NCBI RefSeq assembly: GCF_013373865.1
Contig: NC_050474.1
Span: forward strand, 18,705,116-18,769,115
DNA: 64,000 nt
Source: Monomorium pharaonis
Lineage: Eukaryota > Arthropoda > Insecta > Hymenoptera > Formicidae
Reading direction: 5' to 3'
Shown: positions 24,721 to 37,238 of the stretch, piece by piece
Position numbering within the stretch: the stretch's first letter is position 1
How the letters are laid out: each line of letters starts with the position of its first letter
Notes under the pieces: generated by a model
Told to the model about the DNA's origin: nothing
The model's database searches: none
Seen by the model: only the letters and a program-made list of their open reading frames with translations
Translations under genes and position numbers: made by a program

Positions 24721-26355
24721 TTTACCTTTTATTTTCTTATTAATTAAACATATTTTGCGAACAATGGTTGCTGATTACATTAAAGCTCCTCACGATGCTG
24801 AATATTTTGTAGAAGATATAGTGAAATCTTTTAAAAAGCTAAACACTTTGACAACCTTTCAAATTCTCCCTTATACTTCACATAACAGTAAGAATGTATT
24901 ATTTCTACAATTCTGCAATATCAGATTCCGTGCTATTATAGCTATTTTTTTTTTATAAATGTAACGCAGTATTATCAAATTAAATAGATCAGATCTTGCC
25001 CACGAACTGAAGCTCGAGCTTCTCCGTTATCTTTATTAATCGCACGGAGCCCATGCACGTTATGTGGCTTACGGCTATGTGGAGGGGAATGGTAACTCAA
25101 GAAGCAGAAAAGAAACAGGATGAGGCAATCACAAGAAAAAGTATTTTTGGACGCTCACGGAGACGTCCCTGAAAAACATTTAGTTAAGCTTAACACAATC
25201 CAAATGTAAAGAAATATAAACAAGTGCAAATGTAAATGAAGAAAGACAGTGATCAATTATATAAACCAGAAAAAATGCACGTTTTCCTCACGTGCTCCGC
25301 TCACAGAGAATCTGACGTAGATCTAAAAAATGAAATATTAATTAAACTTAACAATACAAATGTAAATAAGTAATCAATGATATGCTGCTGATTACGTTAA
25401 AGCTCCTCGCAATGCTAAATATTTTATAGAAAAAATAATGAAACTATTGAAAGACTAACACTCTGACAACCTCGCAAATTCTCCCTGATGCTTTATGTAA
25501 CACTAAAAAACGTATTATTTGTACACTTCTGCAATATCAAATTAAACAGAATATAACAGAATACAGTTATGATGAGTGTTATGAAAGAAGATCATACGTT
25601 AAAGCTTTCTCCCACTCTAAAATATTTATTTCTGTTCGTTTGCGATTCAATTTCTTCCCTTTGTCATGAAGATAACTACTCAGTTTATTATCTTTACTTT
25701 CGTTTTGACGTACTTCTATGCTTGTGGAGGAGAGATTATAACTGTTATTTTTAAATTTCTTCTGTGGTTTTATATTTGTAACACTGAAAAGAATCTAGAT
25801 CCAAGATCGAAATGTAAATTTTATTCAATTATATCTATTATAAAAAAATATTTTTTAAAAATTAATTAGTTTTCGTTTTCTTAATATTTGCTTTTTAACA
25901 ATTACAGAGACTCATACTGTCATTTAATAATTCTAATTTTCTCTTGAGACTTTCGTGGCCATTAATTCTATTAATATGAAAGAATAAATGTTGCATTAAT
26001 AGTTATGCTAAAATAGCATTGTATCAACGTTTTGCAAACGTTATTGCTTGCATCATCAGAATTGGGAGCCCTGACATTGAGCTCTCTTGGATTGTGGTAA
26101 TCCTAAAATAACTCGTTTTTAGTGGAAGGGACAATGTCGAAGAAAAACTTTAGCTGTCACTCTGTCAATGAAAACGCATTAGCAGGATTTTGAATAAACA
26201 ATATTAAAGTATCCTTCAAACTCCACATGAAGATTTCTCTATTACTCTCTATTCTAAAAAAAATCAGAGACCATCTTTAGAAACATCAGGATGTATTTTA
26301 AAATTGTTTTACAAAATAATTTGAGAAACTCAGTAATACATATTTCTGTGTATTA
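24721..26355. other. 5' flank plus orphan flank copy; AT-rich spacer
   Basis: 24721-25260 is the 5' flank of the preceding receptor, with the initiator region near 24770-24800 and the 165-bp block shared with 5780-5945 at about 24990-25140. 25385-25610 is a second, gene-less flank copy (gattacgttaaagctcctcg...) matching 18999-19175. From 26015 to 26100, on the minus strand, ctgatgatgcaagcaataac and the following bases resemble retroelement terminal sequence. No intact gene. Confidence 0.45.
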
Positions 26356-26359
26356 AACA

Positions 26360-26665
26360 ACAAGATCCTTGCTCTTACAAAAAAATATACATAGGTGAAA
26401 TTGAAAAAAAGGTCAGTACGCAAATCAAGAAACACTAACAGTGTACCAAGTACGATACACTTTTCTCAATTAGAACATGAATAAAGACAGACACTCCGTG
26501 CCGTATGACAAGACTATCAGAAGGCTGGCCTTCTTTTCGCAAAGCTATTCGCTAGGGAAGATCGTAAAGCATTAGAAATTTTGAAACACTCCATAACGAA
26601 GATTACCAGACAATCTCTATTTGGAACGCACTGCTCTCCTGGTTTTTAATTGACCTAATTAATTA
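26360..26665 (+). mobile_element. Decayed GIY-YIG/Penelope-like retroelement relic (tentative)
   Basis: One plus-strand frame reads KKIYIGEIEKKVSTQIKKH (about 26390-26450), close in pattern to the YxGxTxRxxxxRxxEH core of GIY-YIG nucleases carried by Penelope-like elements. Further on, another frame reads REDRKALEILKHSITKI, similar to the usual later helix (E/KxxEIxKH). Several stops and frame changes separate the parts, so it is long dead. No reverse-transcriptase motifs were seen nearby. The call rests on two short motifs. Confidence 0.35.
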
Positions 26666-26979
26666 AAATATTCTAATAATTACCCCTCTTCTCCGCATTT
26701 TCATTACTTTTAAAATAGGGATATTTAAGAATTACATTTCAAGAGAAATTACTATCAGAGCCTTCCAGCTTTGATGCAAACTGCAAAATATTTATGAAGC
26801 GCAACATCTATGCAGAAACTTCTTATATTAATTTAATAATACTTTTTTAATTTGGTTATTTCTAAAGTCACAATTTTATATTGTTATTAATTTTATAATA
26901 CTGATTTGTATTTTATAGTAATTAATGTTTTCATAATATAAAAATTAACGCTTAATAACTTGAACCTTAAAACTGATAT

Positions 26980-27430
26980 AGTAGACGATAATAACAGAAT
27001 TCAGACACAGTTCACTGTAGTGCAGTCGAAGACAAGAGCGTGAATAGAATTTTTTTAGATGCGAGAGGGAAAAAGGAGAAACAAGTACTTCTGCTTGCTC
27101 GCCCTACAAATCCCTTTGCCACCAATTCAGACGATTCGAACAATCGTGCAAGCGCCTCATTTTCCAAAGCAAGAGGGAACAAATGCCCCTTCTTGCTCCT
27201 TGCGGATGCAACGCCTATAGTTGAAGACAAAGTTAGTGTAACATCAAAGACGAACCTGTTAATCACCGACTGAGCTAATATGTAGTAAAGAAATAAGTTG
27301 GAAGCTAAAATGCTGGATATGTAAAATAATAATACAAGGTGTGCACAATCAGTGACAACGAACAGCAAAAAATGTATGATGTTGGACGTAAGGTGTGCTG
27401 TGTCAACGACGAGTTGTTTACTGGCATATA
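26980..27430 (-). pseudogene. Gustatory receptor relic with internal deletion and insertion
   Basis: The N-terminal MPVNNSS...LRPTSYI part (about 27370-27430) is joined directly to sequence matching residues about 150-200 of exon 1 (LIVHTLYYYFTYP; LFLYYILAQSVINRFVFDV at about 27240-27310), so some 120 codons are deleted. The IVVYVLYYR region that should follow is replaced by about 250 bp of GC-richer foreign sequence (about 26990-27240). There is no exon 2 or 3. Non-functional. Confidence 0.75.
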
Positions 27431-27604
27431 TTTATATTTTTTTATATACAATGTTCTTCGTATCAAGATTAAAGAGTATATATCAGAGTACTTCAAATCT
27501 TGTTAACAGCATTCCAAAATCGTATTTTTAAATGTATGTGTAACATACCTGCGCCATGCAACGAATTGATAAATGTATTTTGAATAGAATGCGTGATATT
27601 TAGA

Positions 27605-29103
27605 TCATTCAGAGAATTGAATGCAGATTATTAAATAAGTGATGATCACCCCGATAAACTGAAAAAATAATTTTATAATTTACATTGCAATTCGAAAGTA
27701 GCTAATTTTACAGAGATTGTTATGAAATAAACAAATTTTGTACTTACACCGCAAAACAGACCATTGCTCATTTCGAAGAAATCGCAAGCCGTAAATGCTA
27801 CTCGACGATGTTGTAGTTGAACAGAAAAACCATCGAACTCGTTTCTGACACAGTCCATATTTTTACGCAAGAAATTCTCCTCGAAATTATTCAGATCGTG
27901 ACCACTACTCCAATTGAAGTTTTGCTCATTGTCCGGATCTTTCAATGACGGTTGCATCTCTAGACTAGATTGATACCTTCTTTCATTTAGTTTATCAAGA
28001 CTTAAAGGTTTGCATTTTAGTACAATTGTGCTTATAATAATGCCGGTCTTGTCAGATTCTTGACGTACGAGTGTACAAATCCAGCACATCAGACCAAATT
28101 GTATAATATATAAAATCCAAAATATATTATTTAATAATATAAATCCGTAGTCTTTCTGCACGACAGTTATGTAGATAGTGAACAGTGTAGTCACCACTGT
28201 GGTAAAGGAATGCACCGAATAAAAAAGGAGATAAAGACCGTGAATGTCGTTCACCATAATGATAAGATCACAAATATCTGCGCAACAGAATTTATAATTA
28301 CGTTTCGATATTATTGCAAATTCTTCATACAGTATATTAAATTACACCTCGCGCCACATAAAAGTATATTATTAAATTACAATACAAAAGACAATATTTA
28401 CAAAAAACTTACCATTATGCAATTTTCTGATGCGTCTAATCTTGAGCGCAATCCATTGGGGTTCAGATTGCCCATCCAAATGGTCAAGTAACTCATTTAT
28501 CGCTTGGTATCTGCAATACAGAACATAGACGACAATATCGAAGACGAAGCTGTTGATCACCGACTTGGCTATCATGTAGTAAAGAATTAAGTCGGAAATG
28601 AAAAGGTATTCCGGATAAATAAAGTAATAATATAAGACGTGCGCAATCAACAACAAAGGACAGCAAGCAAAAGTCGTAAGAACCGATGCCGCTATCATGT
28701 TCTTTATTGACTGATCATTGATATGTGTTTCCCTTTTGATCTCTTGATCGAGCTCCTTTATTTTGTCCATCAGCTTCGGCCACTTGTCGTACTGCCCGAT
28801 TCCGTGATAAAGGTAATAATACGCCGATACATAGCACATCACCCTGTCCAAGACGTGTATAAACAAGAATACGTGGCTGTACAAACTGGAGAGGCCAATA
28901 TAATTGAAAAGGTCTATCACGTTGTACACCATATTAACTGCACACATGACCAAGTGAACGATACGTATGATTATCGTCACAGCTTTTGAACACTCCCGCG
29001 GACGTGCAATGCCGACACCTAGAAACCAGGAGATGTACGATACTGGACGTAAGACGTGCTCTATCGATGGGTTGTCGACTATTGACACATGGATCTCCTC
29101 CAT
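27605..29103 (-). CDS. Gustatory receptor (424 aa, three exons)
   Basis: Exon 1 28413-29103 (MEEIHVSIVDN start), exon 2 27748-28277, exon 3 27605-27658 encoding FIGVIITYLIICIQFSE and stop. Intron 1 is 135 nt with in-frame stops; intron 2 is the shortest in the array at 89 nt. The exon junction gives LHND-ICDLIIMVND. The extracellular-side loop at residues 65-85 (LFNYIGLSSLYSHVF) differs strongly from all neighbours while the flanking spans are conserved. Exons are open and all splice sites canonical. Likely functional. Confidence 0.92.
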
Positions 29104-29679
29104 TTTCGCCTTTTATTCTCTTGCTAATCGACGCTTTGTGCACAAGTACGACTGCTGATTACATTAAAACTCCTTGTGATGCGGAATATTTTGTATAAAA
29201 AAGATAAACTTTCTCTACAAGCGGAACACTTTTATAAACGCGCGCTGTGAATTTTTCTTGATACTTCGCATAACAGTAGAGAACTACGTGTTACTTCTGT
29301 AATTCTGCAATATTAAATTGCATGCGATTAGTTGCTCTCCTCCATAAACGTAACGCAGTTTTTATCGATTAAATAGATCTGATAAAATAAGAATTAATGC
29401 TTGCCATGTGCAAACACAATTAATGAAAGATAATAATCAATGATTATGCAGATAGAGAAAGTAAAATTGTATATATTTTCAATATAAACTATGTGCTGTA
29501 TTACTCTGTATTAAAAAATATATATTTTACTATTGTAATAATTTAAAAAATTAAATTATTTTCTACTTGTTTAACAACATTTTTCATAAATTAATAATTA
29601 TTTTTTACATTTCCCTCCCTTAAAACTATTGATCCAGTTTGGATATATAAACTAATAATTCAGACCATGTATAACCAGC
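29104..29679. promoter_or_regulatory. 5' flank of the 27.6-29.1 kb receptor
   Basis: The shared flank is recognisable: initiator region with attacattaaaactccttg near 29157-29190, and a degenerate distal element near 29436. The remainder is AT-rich. Confidence 0.45.
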
Positions 29680-30131
29680 AATAAAGAACAGCAAACAAAA
29701 GTCATTAGAATTATTATCGCATCCACGTTTTTATTATCTGGTTATTAATATATGTTTTTTTTTCCTAATATTTTGATCAATCTTCTATCCATCAACTTTA
29801 GCCACTTATCATATTGTTTGATTCTTTGATAAGGTAGTAATTGGCCAATACGCAACACGGCAGCACATTATTCTATTCATGATAAACTCGAATATACCGC
29901 TAAGAAATAAAGATAATAAAAATTTGCTTGCTTATAGAAGAGTTCTATTACCACGCTAATGAACACACAGCCTGATGGATAATGTGTATAATTATCATTA
30001 CACCCTTGAGACACATTCGCGGACGTGCAATTCCAATACCTAGAAACCAGGAGGCGTATGATATTATAAACGTAAGATGTGTTTTATCGAGGTCGAATTG
30101 CTCTATTGTCTTGCATATGGATTTTCTCTAT
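29680..30131 (-). pseudogene. Gustatory receptor relic, exon 1 N-terminal two thirds
   Basis: Reverse-strand homology to exon 1 from the start to the third membrane span (landmarks: cgcggacgtgcaatt for ARPR, gccacttatcatattg for the QYDKW region). The start codon is ATA at 30131 instead of ATG. Several small indels break the frame (for example around 29770 and 29880). Nothing of exons 2 or 3 follows before the next gene's spacer. Confidence 0.8.
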
Positions 30132-30972
30132 TATTTCCTTTTCGTATCTTTTCGCTAATCTATCTTTCAAGACACTGTTGATTTTGTTCTTTGCAGTATA
30201 GAATATTTTGGAGAAAAATTAAGTTTTCTATATCAAAATGTTCTAACATATGCACAAGTTGCAAATTCTCTTTAATGCTCCATGTAGAAGAGAGAACAAC
30301 ATATTCTGCTATTGTAACATTCGATTGCATGTGAAAGACTCCTCGTAAAGTTTTAATAAATTATATGGCTTCGATGTAATTCAGTTTGTAATAAAAGTTA
30401 ATTAAGCTTGGTGAGTGTAAATACAAACAAGGAAATGTAATTATCAATAATATAAGCTAATTAGAAAAACCAAAATAATTAATTTATTTCTAATCTTAAG
30501 TAGATAAATGTGCTGTGTGACTAAATTATTAAAAACAATTTTATTAATGTGAACAATACAAAAAGAAACTAACATACAAATACTTACAAAAGTTTTATTA
30601 ACAAAATTATACAACAAGAGATTATAGATTTTATCAAATTTATTATTTTTAATAATCAAATATTTCCCTGTTTCAAAAAGCGTTAATATGCAATACAAAA
30701 TTTAATACAAGAAAACAAGATACTAATCTCAAAATATTTCCATAAATAAATGTACGTTTTAGTGTAAATCTTACTAATTTATTTACTTTTACATTTAATT
30801 ACTTTTTCAAATATTGCAATTGTCGATATTAAAAATTAAAGAGTATCAAAGTGTATTAAATCTTATAAACAAAAAAAAACAAAAATTTTAAAACTCGTTT
30901 TTGAACGCATATGTAATATACATGTGACATGCAACAAACTAATGAATGTATCCTGAATACATGATATTCGTA
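30132..30972. other. AT-rich spacer
   Basis: The first 150 bp continue the decayed 5' flank of the relic. The remainder resembles the downstream spacers of other copies (landmark: aaaactcgtttttgaacg, also at 34780, 39420 and 42740). No gene. Confidence 0.5.
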
Positions 30973-32486
30973 TCACACAGAAAATTGAATGGAGATTATT
31001 AAATAAGTAATATTCATTCCGATAAACTGAAAAATAAATTACTTCATTATTTAATTGCTTCAAGAGATATTATTTATGATACACAGCAATTCAAAAAATG
31101 CTAAGTTTACATAAATTGAAAAAAGTAAATAAATTTTTTACTTACACCACAGAACAGAGAATTGGTTATTTCGAAGAAATTGCAGGCCGTAAATGCTATT
31201 CGATGATGTTGCAGTTGAATCAAAAAATCGTTGATTTCCCTTCTAACACAGTCTCGATCTAGGTTTCTACTCAAATTTTCTATGATGACGTAATTTAGAT
31301 TATGACTCCAATTAAACTTTTGCTTACTGTCCAAGTCTTCCAATTCCATTTCTAAAATCGATTGAATTCCTGTCTCATGTAATATGTCATTATGCATTGG
31401 TTTGCATTTCAGTGCAACTGCGCACATAATTATTCCAATCTTGTCGGATTCTTGACGTGTATGTGTACAAATCCAACACATTACACCAAATTGCGTGGTA
31501 TATAAAATCCAAATTATAATACTTATTAATATATAATAGAAGTCATTGTAGTATTCCGTCAAATTTACATAGATTCTGAACAGAATAGTTACTACCATGA
31601 CAAAGCAGTTCACCACCCAGAGAAGGAGATGAAGGCCGTAAATATCATTCACCATAATAACGAGATTACAAACATCTGCATTACAAAATTTATGATTAAA
31701 AAAATGCCTCGGCATTATTACAATTTCTCCATTGATAATATTAAAGTATATTTCACACCACATAGGATTACAAAGTCGAGAAAACAAAAGATAATATCCG
31801 CAAATCTTACCGATATGCAATTCTCTGATACGTTTAATCCTGAGTGCAATCCTTGGCGCAGATAATTTATCCAATTGGCCAACTAATTTATTTATCGCTA
31901 GAAATCTATAATACAGCACATAGACAATAATATCGAAAACAAAACTGCTGATCAATGATTGGGCCAACATGTGTAAAAAGAGCAACTTGGATACTAAAAC
32001 ATTCTGTGAATGTAAGCAATACAAGGTGTGCATAATCTGCAAGAAAGGACAACAAAAGAAAGTCACAAGAATCGCTACTACTTCTGCCTTCTTTACTGGC
32101 TGGTCATTAATTTGCGTTTCTTTTCTGATCTTTTGATCGATCTCCTTTATTTTATCCATCAAATTTGGCCACTTATCATATTGCCTGATTCCGTGATAAA
32201 TATAGTAATACGCTGACACGTAGCACATCACCTTGCTTATAAAATATGTGATCGAGAACATGTGATTGTAAAAATGGACTCTGACGAAATTGAGGTGTTC
32301 AATTACGTTGTGCACAATGGTAATTGAACACACGACCAAATAAACAATACGTATAATTATCATTACAACTTTGGGACACTTTCGCGGACGTGCAACGCCG
32401 ACTCCCATAAGCCAAGATGTGTATGATATTCGACGTAAGATCTGCTCTATAGACGGCGAGTGTACGGGCACATGGATTTTCTCCAT
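30973..32486 (-). CDS. Gustatory receptor (419 aa) with open intron 1
   Basis: Exon 1 31811-32486 (MEKIHVPVHSPSIEQ start), exon 2 31146-31675, exon 3 30973-31026 encoding FIGMNITYLIISIQFSV and stop. Intron 1 (31676-31810) is 135 nt, a multiple of three, and has no in-frame stop, so exons 1 and 2 form one 459-codon open frame. Canonical sites (G|GTAAGA and TTTGTAATGCAG) and alignment with paralogues argue that it is spliced; the retained form would add 45 residues between spans 4 and 5. The closest paralogue is the next gene upstream (34.8-36.4 kb): both share VIEHLNFVRVHFYNHMFS in the divergent loop. Likely functional. Confidence 0.92.
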
Positions 32487-32539
32487 TTTCGTATCGTATC
32501 TTGTAAGTATTTGACGTTTCGAAAACCAATTTAACTACT

Positions 32540-32572
32540 GATTACATTAAAGCTCCTTGCAATACTAAATAT
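32540..32572 (-). promoter_or_regulatory. Candidate initiator region of a receptor gene
   Basis: This block, 55-87 bp upstream of the ATG, is repeated upstream of nearly every receptor in the array. On the minus strand it reads AGCTTTAATGTAATCAGTAG near its end and contains TCAGT, the arthropod initiator consensus, in many copies (TCAGC in others). No TATA box is evident. It is a good candidate for the transcription start, not a proven one. Confidence 0.4.
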
Positions 32573-32788
32573 TGAAGTCTTACTGAAAGTAAAACATTCT
32601 GACAAACTGGCGACATCGCAAATTTTTTCTGATGCGTCACAATAAAGAATTATGTATTACTTCTGCACTTCTGCAATATTGCATGCTATTAGTAATTCTC
32701 CTTCATACGTAATGTGGTTTTAATAAATTAAATTGATCTTAAAAAGTGAATATTAATCAAGCTTGCCATGTGCAAAGAAAAACAATCG

Positions 32789-32808
32789 TCAATAATATGA
32801 GTCAATTA
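32789..32808 (-). promoter_or_regulatory. Conserved distal upstream element
   Basis: Plus-strand tcaataatatgagtcaatta, about 300 bp upstream of the ATG at 32486. The same 20-mer, with few changes, sits at nearly the same distance upstream of many paralogues. The minus strand contains TGACTCA, an AP-1/bZIP-like site. Confidence 0.4.
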
Positions 32809-34384
32809 AAGATATTAAAAACCGAAAGTATAATATATATATATTCTTAAATATATGACATTGAAATATTTAAATTTTCTACCGTATCTTTCTAAACATT
32901 TTTGCATAAATTAGTAACTTTTACGTTTCTGTTTTTACAAAAAAAACTTATGTATTACTTCTGCACTTCGCGGTCATCCTTACACATATATTGTATATAA
33001 TAATAATTATACGTCACACATTCCAAAATAAAAGTAGATTAATGAAAATAAAAAGAATGCTATATACTACAATTTTTTTGCAATTATTATTTATATATTA
33101 TAAAATACATATTTATATGTTATAAATAGTGCTAGAAATAATTTTTTAATATAGACAAATTCTTGTAAAAATAAAAATATGTTTTGGCCAAGTAAATTTT
33201 TAAAGATAATCTAGACGGATTATTTTTATATAAACAGTTAAAAGCACTTCTAGTTTAAAAAATTTGAAACATGTTAAATGTAAAAAAACAAAATAAAAAT
33301 GAATATAATAACATTTTCTAATATACATAAATGTATGTACAAGTTGTTACAAAATTTTCTTTAAAAAATTATTTAATTTATATAATTAAAAATTTGAAAA
33401 AATATATGCTATAAAAGCACTAAAGGAATAAACTTAATAAACTGAATAAAAAAAACAGTACAGTTTAAAAAATTTATTACAAAAATTAAGAAATATGTCA
33501 AACTTGAAATTTATGGTGTTGCCTCTCTAGTACACTAACAAAATTTTTTGTTGGAACATTCACATTAATATTTACAACATATATTTCAATAATGCTTACA
33601 GTTAATATTTTAAAAAAGTACTTAAAATATTATATTTAATTATTCTTTATTGTAAAATTGCATATTTGTAAATAATAACAATAATTTGTGCCTATTAATA
33701 ATGTCATTTTACATTAAAGAAATTTTAGATTTCAATATTTTATTCAGAAGAGTTTTTGTCTCATAGTATGCAATAAAACGCTTCTCTAAATAAAATCTTC
33801 TGAAGACATATCAAAAATAATTTAAATAAGAAGACATAACATCTGAATTACAACTTTATTAAATTCTTACTTGTTAAATTATTAATACTTTTCAATTAAT
33901 TCGCGATTGTCACATTTCATGTTATTTGCTTTTTTATTCTTTTTGTTTTAAAGTAATTAAAAATATAATATAAACGCGTTTCAATACTTGACAATACTTA
34001 ATAGATTTCAAAAAAATTATTTTTTTTATTAGCAAACTTTTAACTATCAAATTAAGAAAACTGTTTGTCATTTCGCAATTCAAATATAATGCAAAAACTA
34101 AATAATAATAAACATTGAAATGTTTTTATAATAAACATTAAAATAAATAATTTTCAATAAATGTTGTATTACATTTCTGTCCAGATTTTACTAATTTTGT
34201 ATACATTACATTTTATATTAATTATTTTTTAAGTAACTGTTATTAATATTGAGAATTTACATATATCATAGTGTACAAATCTCAGCAAAAGTCCAATAAC
34301 ATCTGTCTTTAAATTATATCTAAATTATGCATAATATGCCTACGACATGTAACAAATCAATAAATGTATCCTAATTAGAATGCA
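32809..34384. other. AT-rich spacer without genes
   Basis: About 1.6 kb of AT-rich DNA. Parts recur in other spacers: 33050-33300 resembles 41630-41840, and 33530-33900 resembles 45420-45790 and 54036-54360. No coding signal. Confidence 0.55.
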
Positions 34385-34740
34385 TAATATTCAAAATCGC
34401 TCAAAGAATTGAATAGATATTATTAAAGAAGTGATGATAATTAACCCTGATAAACTAAAAAATTGATTTGTTTTATTTAATTCAAGAGTATTGTTTACAT
34501 TACAATTCAAAAACTAGTTTTATTTAAATAGCAATAAATTACATAAATTTTGTTTTAAAATTTTAAATTTACTTACACCGTAAAACAGAACATTGTTCAC
34601 TTTGAAGACATTGCAAGCTACTCAAAGATGTTGAAATTGACTCGAAAAATTATTGACCTTGTTTCTGACGCATTCTCGATCTAGATTTATGCGTAAAAGA
34701 TCTATAATAATGTAATTCAGGTATTTTATACTCGTTTCTA
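34385..34740 (-). pseudogene. Gustatory receptor relic, 3' end only
   Basis: The last half of exon 2 (about 34577-34725) retains the LFYG end and a canonical GTAAGT donor but has a stop in place of the RRVAFTA segment. The last exon (about 34385-34452) keeps the acceptor and a readable I-I-T-S-L-I-I-S-I-Q-F pattern with an insertion that breaks frame. Upstream parts are missing. It lies directly downstream of the 34.8-36.4 kb gene. Confidence 0.8.
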
Positions 34741-34830
34741 CTCTAGTTACAATTTTGTCAAATCTCATGGACAAAAATTTCAAAACTCTGTTTTTGAACT
34801 ATATATAATATATAAATAACATACAACACA

Positions 34831-36388
34831 CTAATGAACGTATCTTGAATGCATGATATCCGTATCACTCTGAGAAAATTGAATGGAGATTATTAAATAA
34901 GTAATGATCATTCCGATGAACTAAAAAGTAAAATTACTTCATTTAATTGCTCCAAGAGATATTATTTATAATACATTGTAATTTAAAAAATGCTAATTTT
35001 ATAAAAGTTGTAAAAAAGTAAATAAATTTTATACTCACACCACAGAACACAGCATTGCTTATTTCGAAGAAATTGCAGGCCGTAAATGCTATTCGACGAT
35101 GTTGCAATTGAATCGAAAAGTCGTTGATTTCGCTTCTAACATAGTCTCGATCTAAGTTTCTACGCAAGAGATTTTCTATAATGACGTAACTTAGATTACG
35201 ACTCCAATTAAATTTTTGCTTGCTGTCCAAGTCTTCCAGTTGCATTTCTAGACCCGATTGAATCCCTGTCTCATGCAGTCTGTCATAATTCATTAGTTTG
35301 CATTTCAGTGCAACTACGCACATGATTATTCCAGTCTTGTCGGATTCTTGGCGTGTGAGTGTACAAGTCCAGCACATAAGACCAAATTGCATGGTATATA
35401 AAATCCAAACTATAATATTCATTAGTATATAATAATAATGGTTATTGTATACTTTCACAACTACATAGATTCTGAATAATGAAGTTACGACCCCAGTGAA
35501 ACAGTTCGCCGCGCAGAGAAGGAGATAAAGGCCGTAAATATCGTTTACCATGAAGACGAGATCACAAACGTCTGCATTACAAAATTTACGATACATCTCG
35601 ATATTATTACAATTTCTCTATAGGTGATATTAAATTAAATAAATCTCATATAACATGGGATTACAATATCGAATTAGAAAACAAAAGATAATATTTGCTA
35701 ACTTACCGGTATGTAATTCTCTGATGCGTTTAATCTTCAGTGCAATCCATGGAGCAGTGGATGGCTTATCCAATCGGCCAATTAATTTATTTATCGCTTG
35801 AAATCTATAATATAGCACGTAAACAAAAATATCGAAGACAAAACTGTTGATCAATGACTGGGCGAATACGTAAAAAAACAGCGACTTAGATGCTGAAATA
35901 TTCTGTGAATATATAAAGCAACACAAGATGTGTATGATCAGCAAAAATGGACAGCAAGCGAAAGTCACGAGAATCGCTATTACTTCTGCCTTCTTTACTG
36001 GCTGGTCTCTAATGTATGTTTCTTTCCTGATTTTTTCATCGAGCTCCTTTATTTTGTCCATCAGCTTTGGCCACTTGTCATATTGCCTGATTCCGTGATA
36101 AATATAGTAATACGCTGACACGTAGCACATCACCTTGTCTATTAAATATGTGATCGAGAACATGTGATTGTAAAAATGGACTCTGACGAAATTGAGGTGT
36201 TCAATCACGTTGTACACCATGCTAACTGAACACATGACCAAATAAACAATACGTATAATTATCGTTACAACTTTGGGACACTTTCGCGGACGTGCAATGC
36301 CGACGCCCATGAGCCAAGACGTATATGATATTGGACGTAAGGTCTGTTCTATAGACGGCGAGTGTACTGGCACATGGATTTCCTCCAT
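34831..36388 (-). CDS. Gustatory receptor with C-terminal extension (434 aa)
   Basis: Exon 1 35707-36388 (MEEIHVPVHSPSIEQ start), exon 2 35039-35571, exon 3 34831-34920; introns 135 and 118 nt. Exon 3 begins FIGMIITYLIISIQFSQ, then a one-base change relative to paralogues removes the usual stop and adds 12 residues (SDTDIMHSRYVH) before the next stop. The acceptor of exon 3 is TTTTTAG rather than TTTCAG. Intron 2 uses GTGAGT. Exons 1-2 are intact; nearest relative is the 31.0-32.5 kb gene. The cytoplasmic or luminal tail extension may be neutral. Likely functional. Confidence 0.9.
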
Positions 36389-37238
36389 TTTTGTCTCTTA
36401 TCTTCTAATTATTTGATGTTTCGAGAGCCAATTTAACTACTAATTACATTGAAGTTCTTTGCAATACTAAATTCTTGAATTCTTTTTGAAAGAATGATGC
36501 ATTACTTTTGTAATTTTGCGCTATGACATTCTATTAATTGCTCTTTCATAAACGTAATGTAGTTTTAATAAATTAAATAGATCTAATGAAGTGACTATTA
36601 ATCAGGCTTGCCATGTGCAAATTAATTAAAGAAAAACAATTGTTAATAACATGAGCCAATTAAGAGTATTAAAAATTGAAAGTATAACATATACATTCTT
36701 AAATAAGTGTGCTGCATTATTTAAAAAATCAATTTTTTGTGCTGCAATAATTTAAACATTAAAATTATTTTTTACCGTATGGTTACAAATATTTTTGCAT
36801 AAATTAGTAAATTTTACGTTTCCCTTTTTACAAAGCTCTATAATTTTGCGGTTTTTCTTGCGCATATATAATATGAAAATATATGTATACGTCACACATT
36901 ACTGTACACGAAGGTATAATAATCGTACACAAAATGTTCTGCTAAACATTAGAATAAGTAATTTTCAATGTTGTATTACATTTCTGTCGAGATTTTACTA
37001 ATTTATATATTAGATTTTATATTAATTATTTATTATTATTATTAATTATTATTTATTATTATTATTTTAAATAACTGTAATTATTAATACTAAGAATTAA
37101 AAAATATCAAAATGTTTCAAATCTTAGTAGCAACAAAAGTTCAATAACATTTATCTTTAAATTTTATTTTAAATCATGTACAATATACCTACACATGTAA
37201 CAAATCAATAAATACATTAGAATGCGCGATATTCAGGA
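36389..37238. promoter_or_regulatory. 5' flank and AT-rich spacer
   Basis: Shared flank with initiator region near 36440 (attacattgaagttctttgc) and distal element near 36640-36660 (ataacatgagccaatta). The remainder is AT-rich with attatt runs near 37025-37070. Confidence 0.45.

Noticed and set aside
28723..29198. Plus-strand open frames opposite exon 1 of the receptors
   Set aside because: They recur opposite every paralogue because the antisense of conserved exon 1 is open; they are shadows.
31107..32486. A single-exon 459-aa receptor
   Set aside because: Canonical donor and acceptor inside the frame, alignment to paralogues and the separate last exon show a three-exon gene; the long frame is a stop-free intron.
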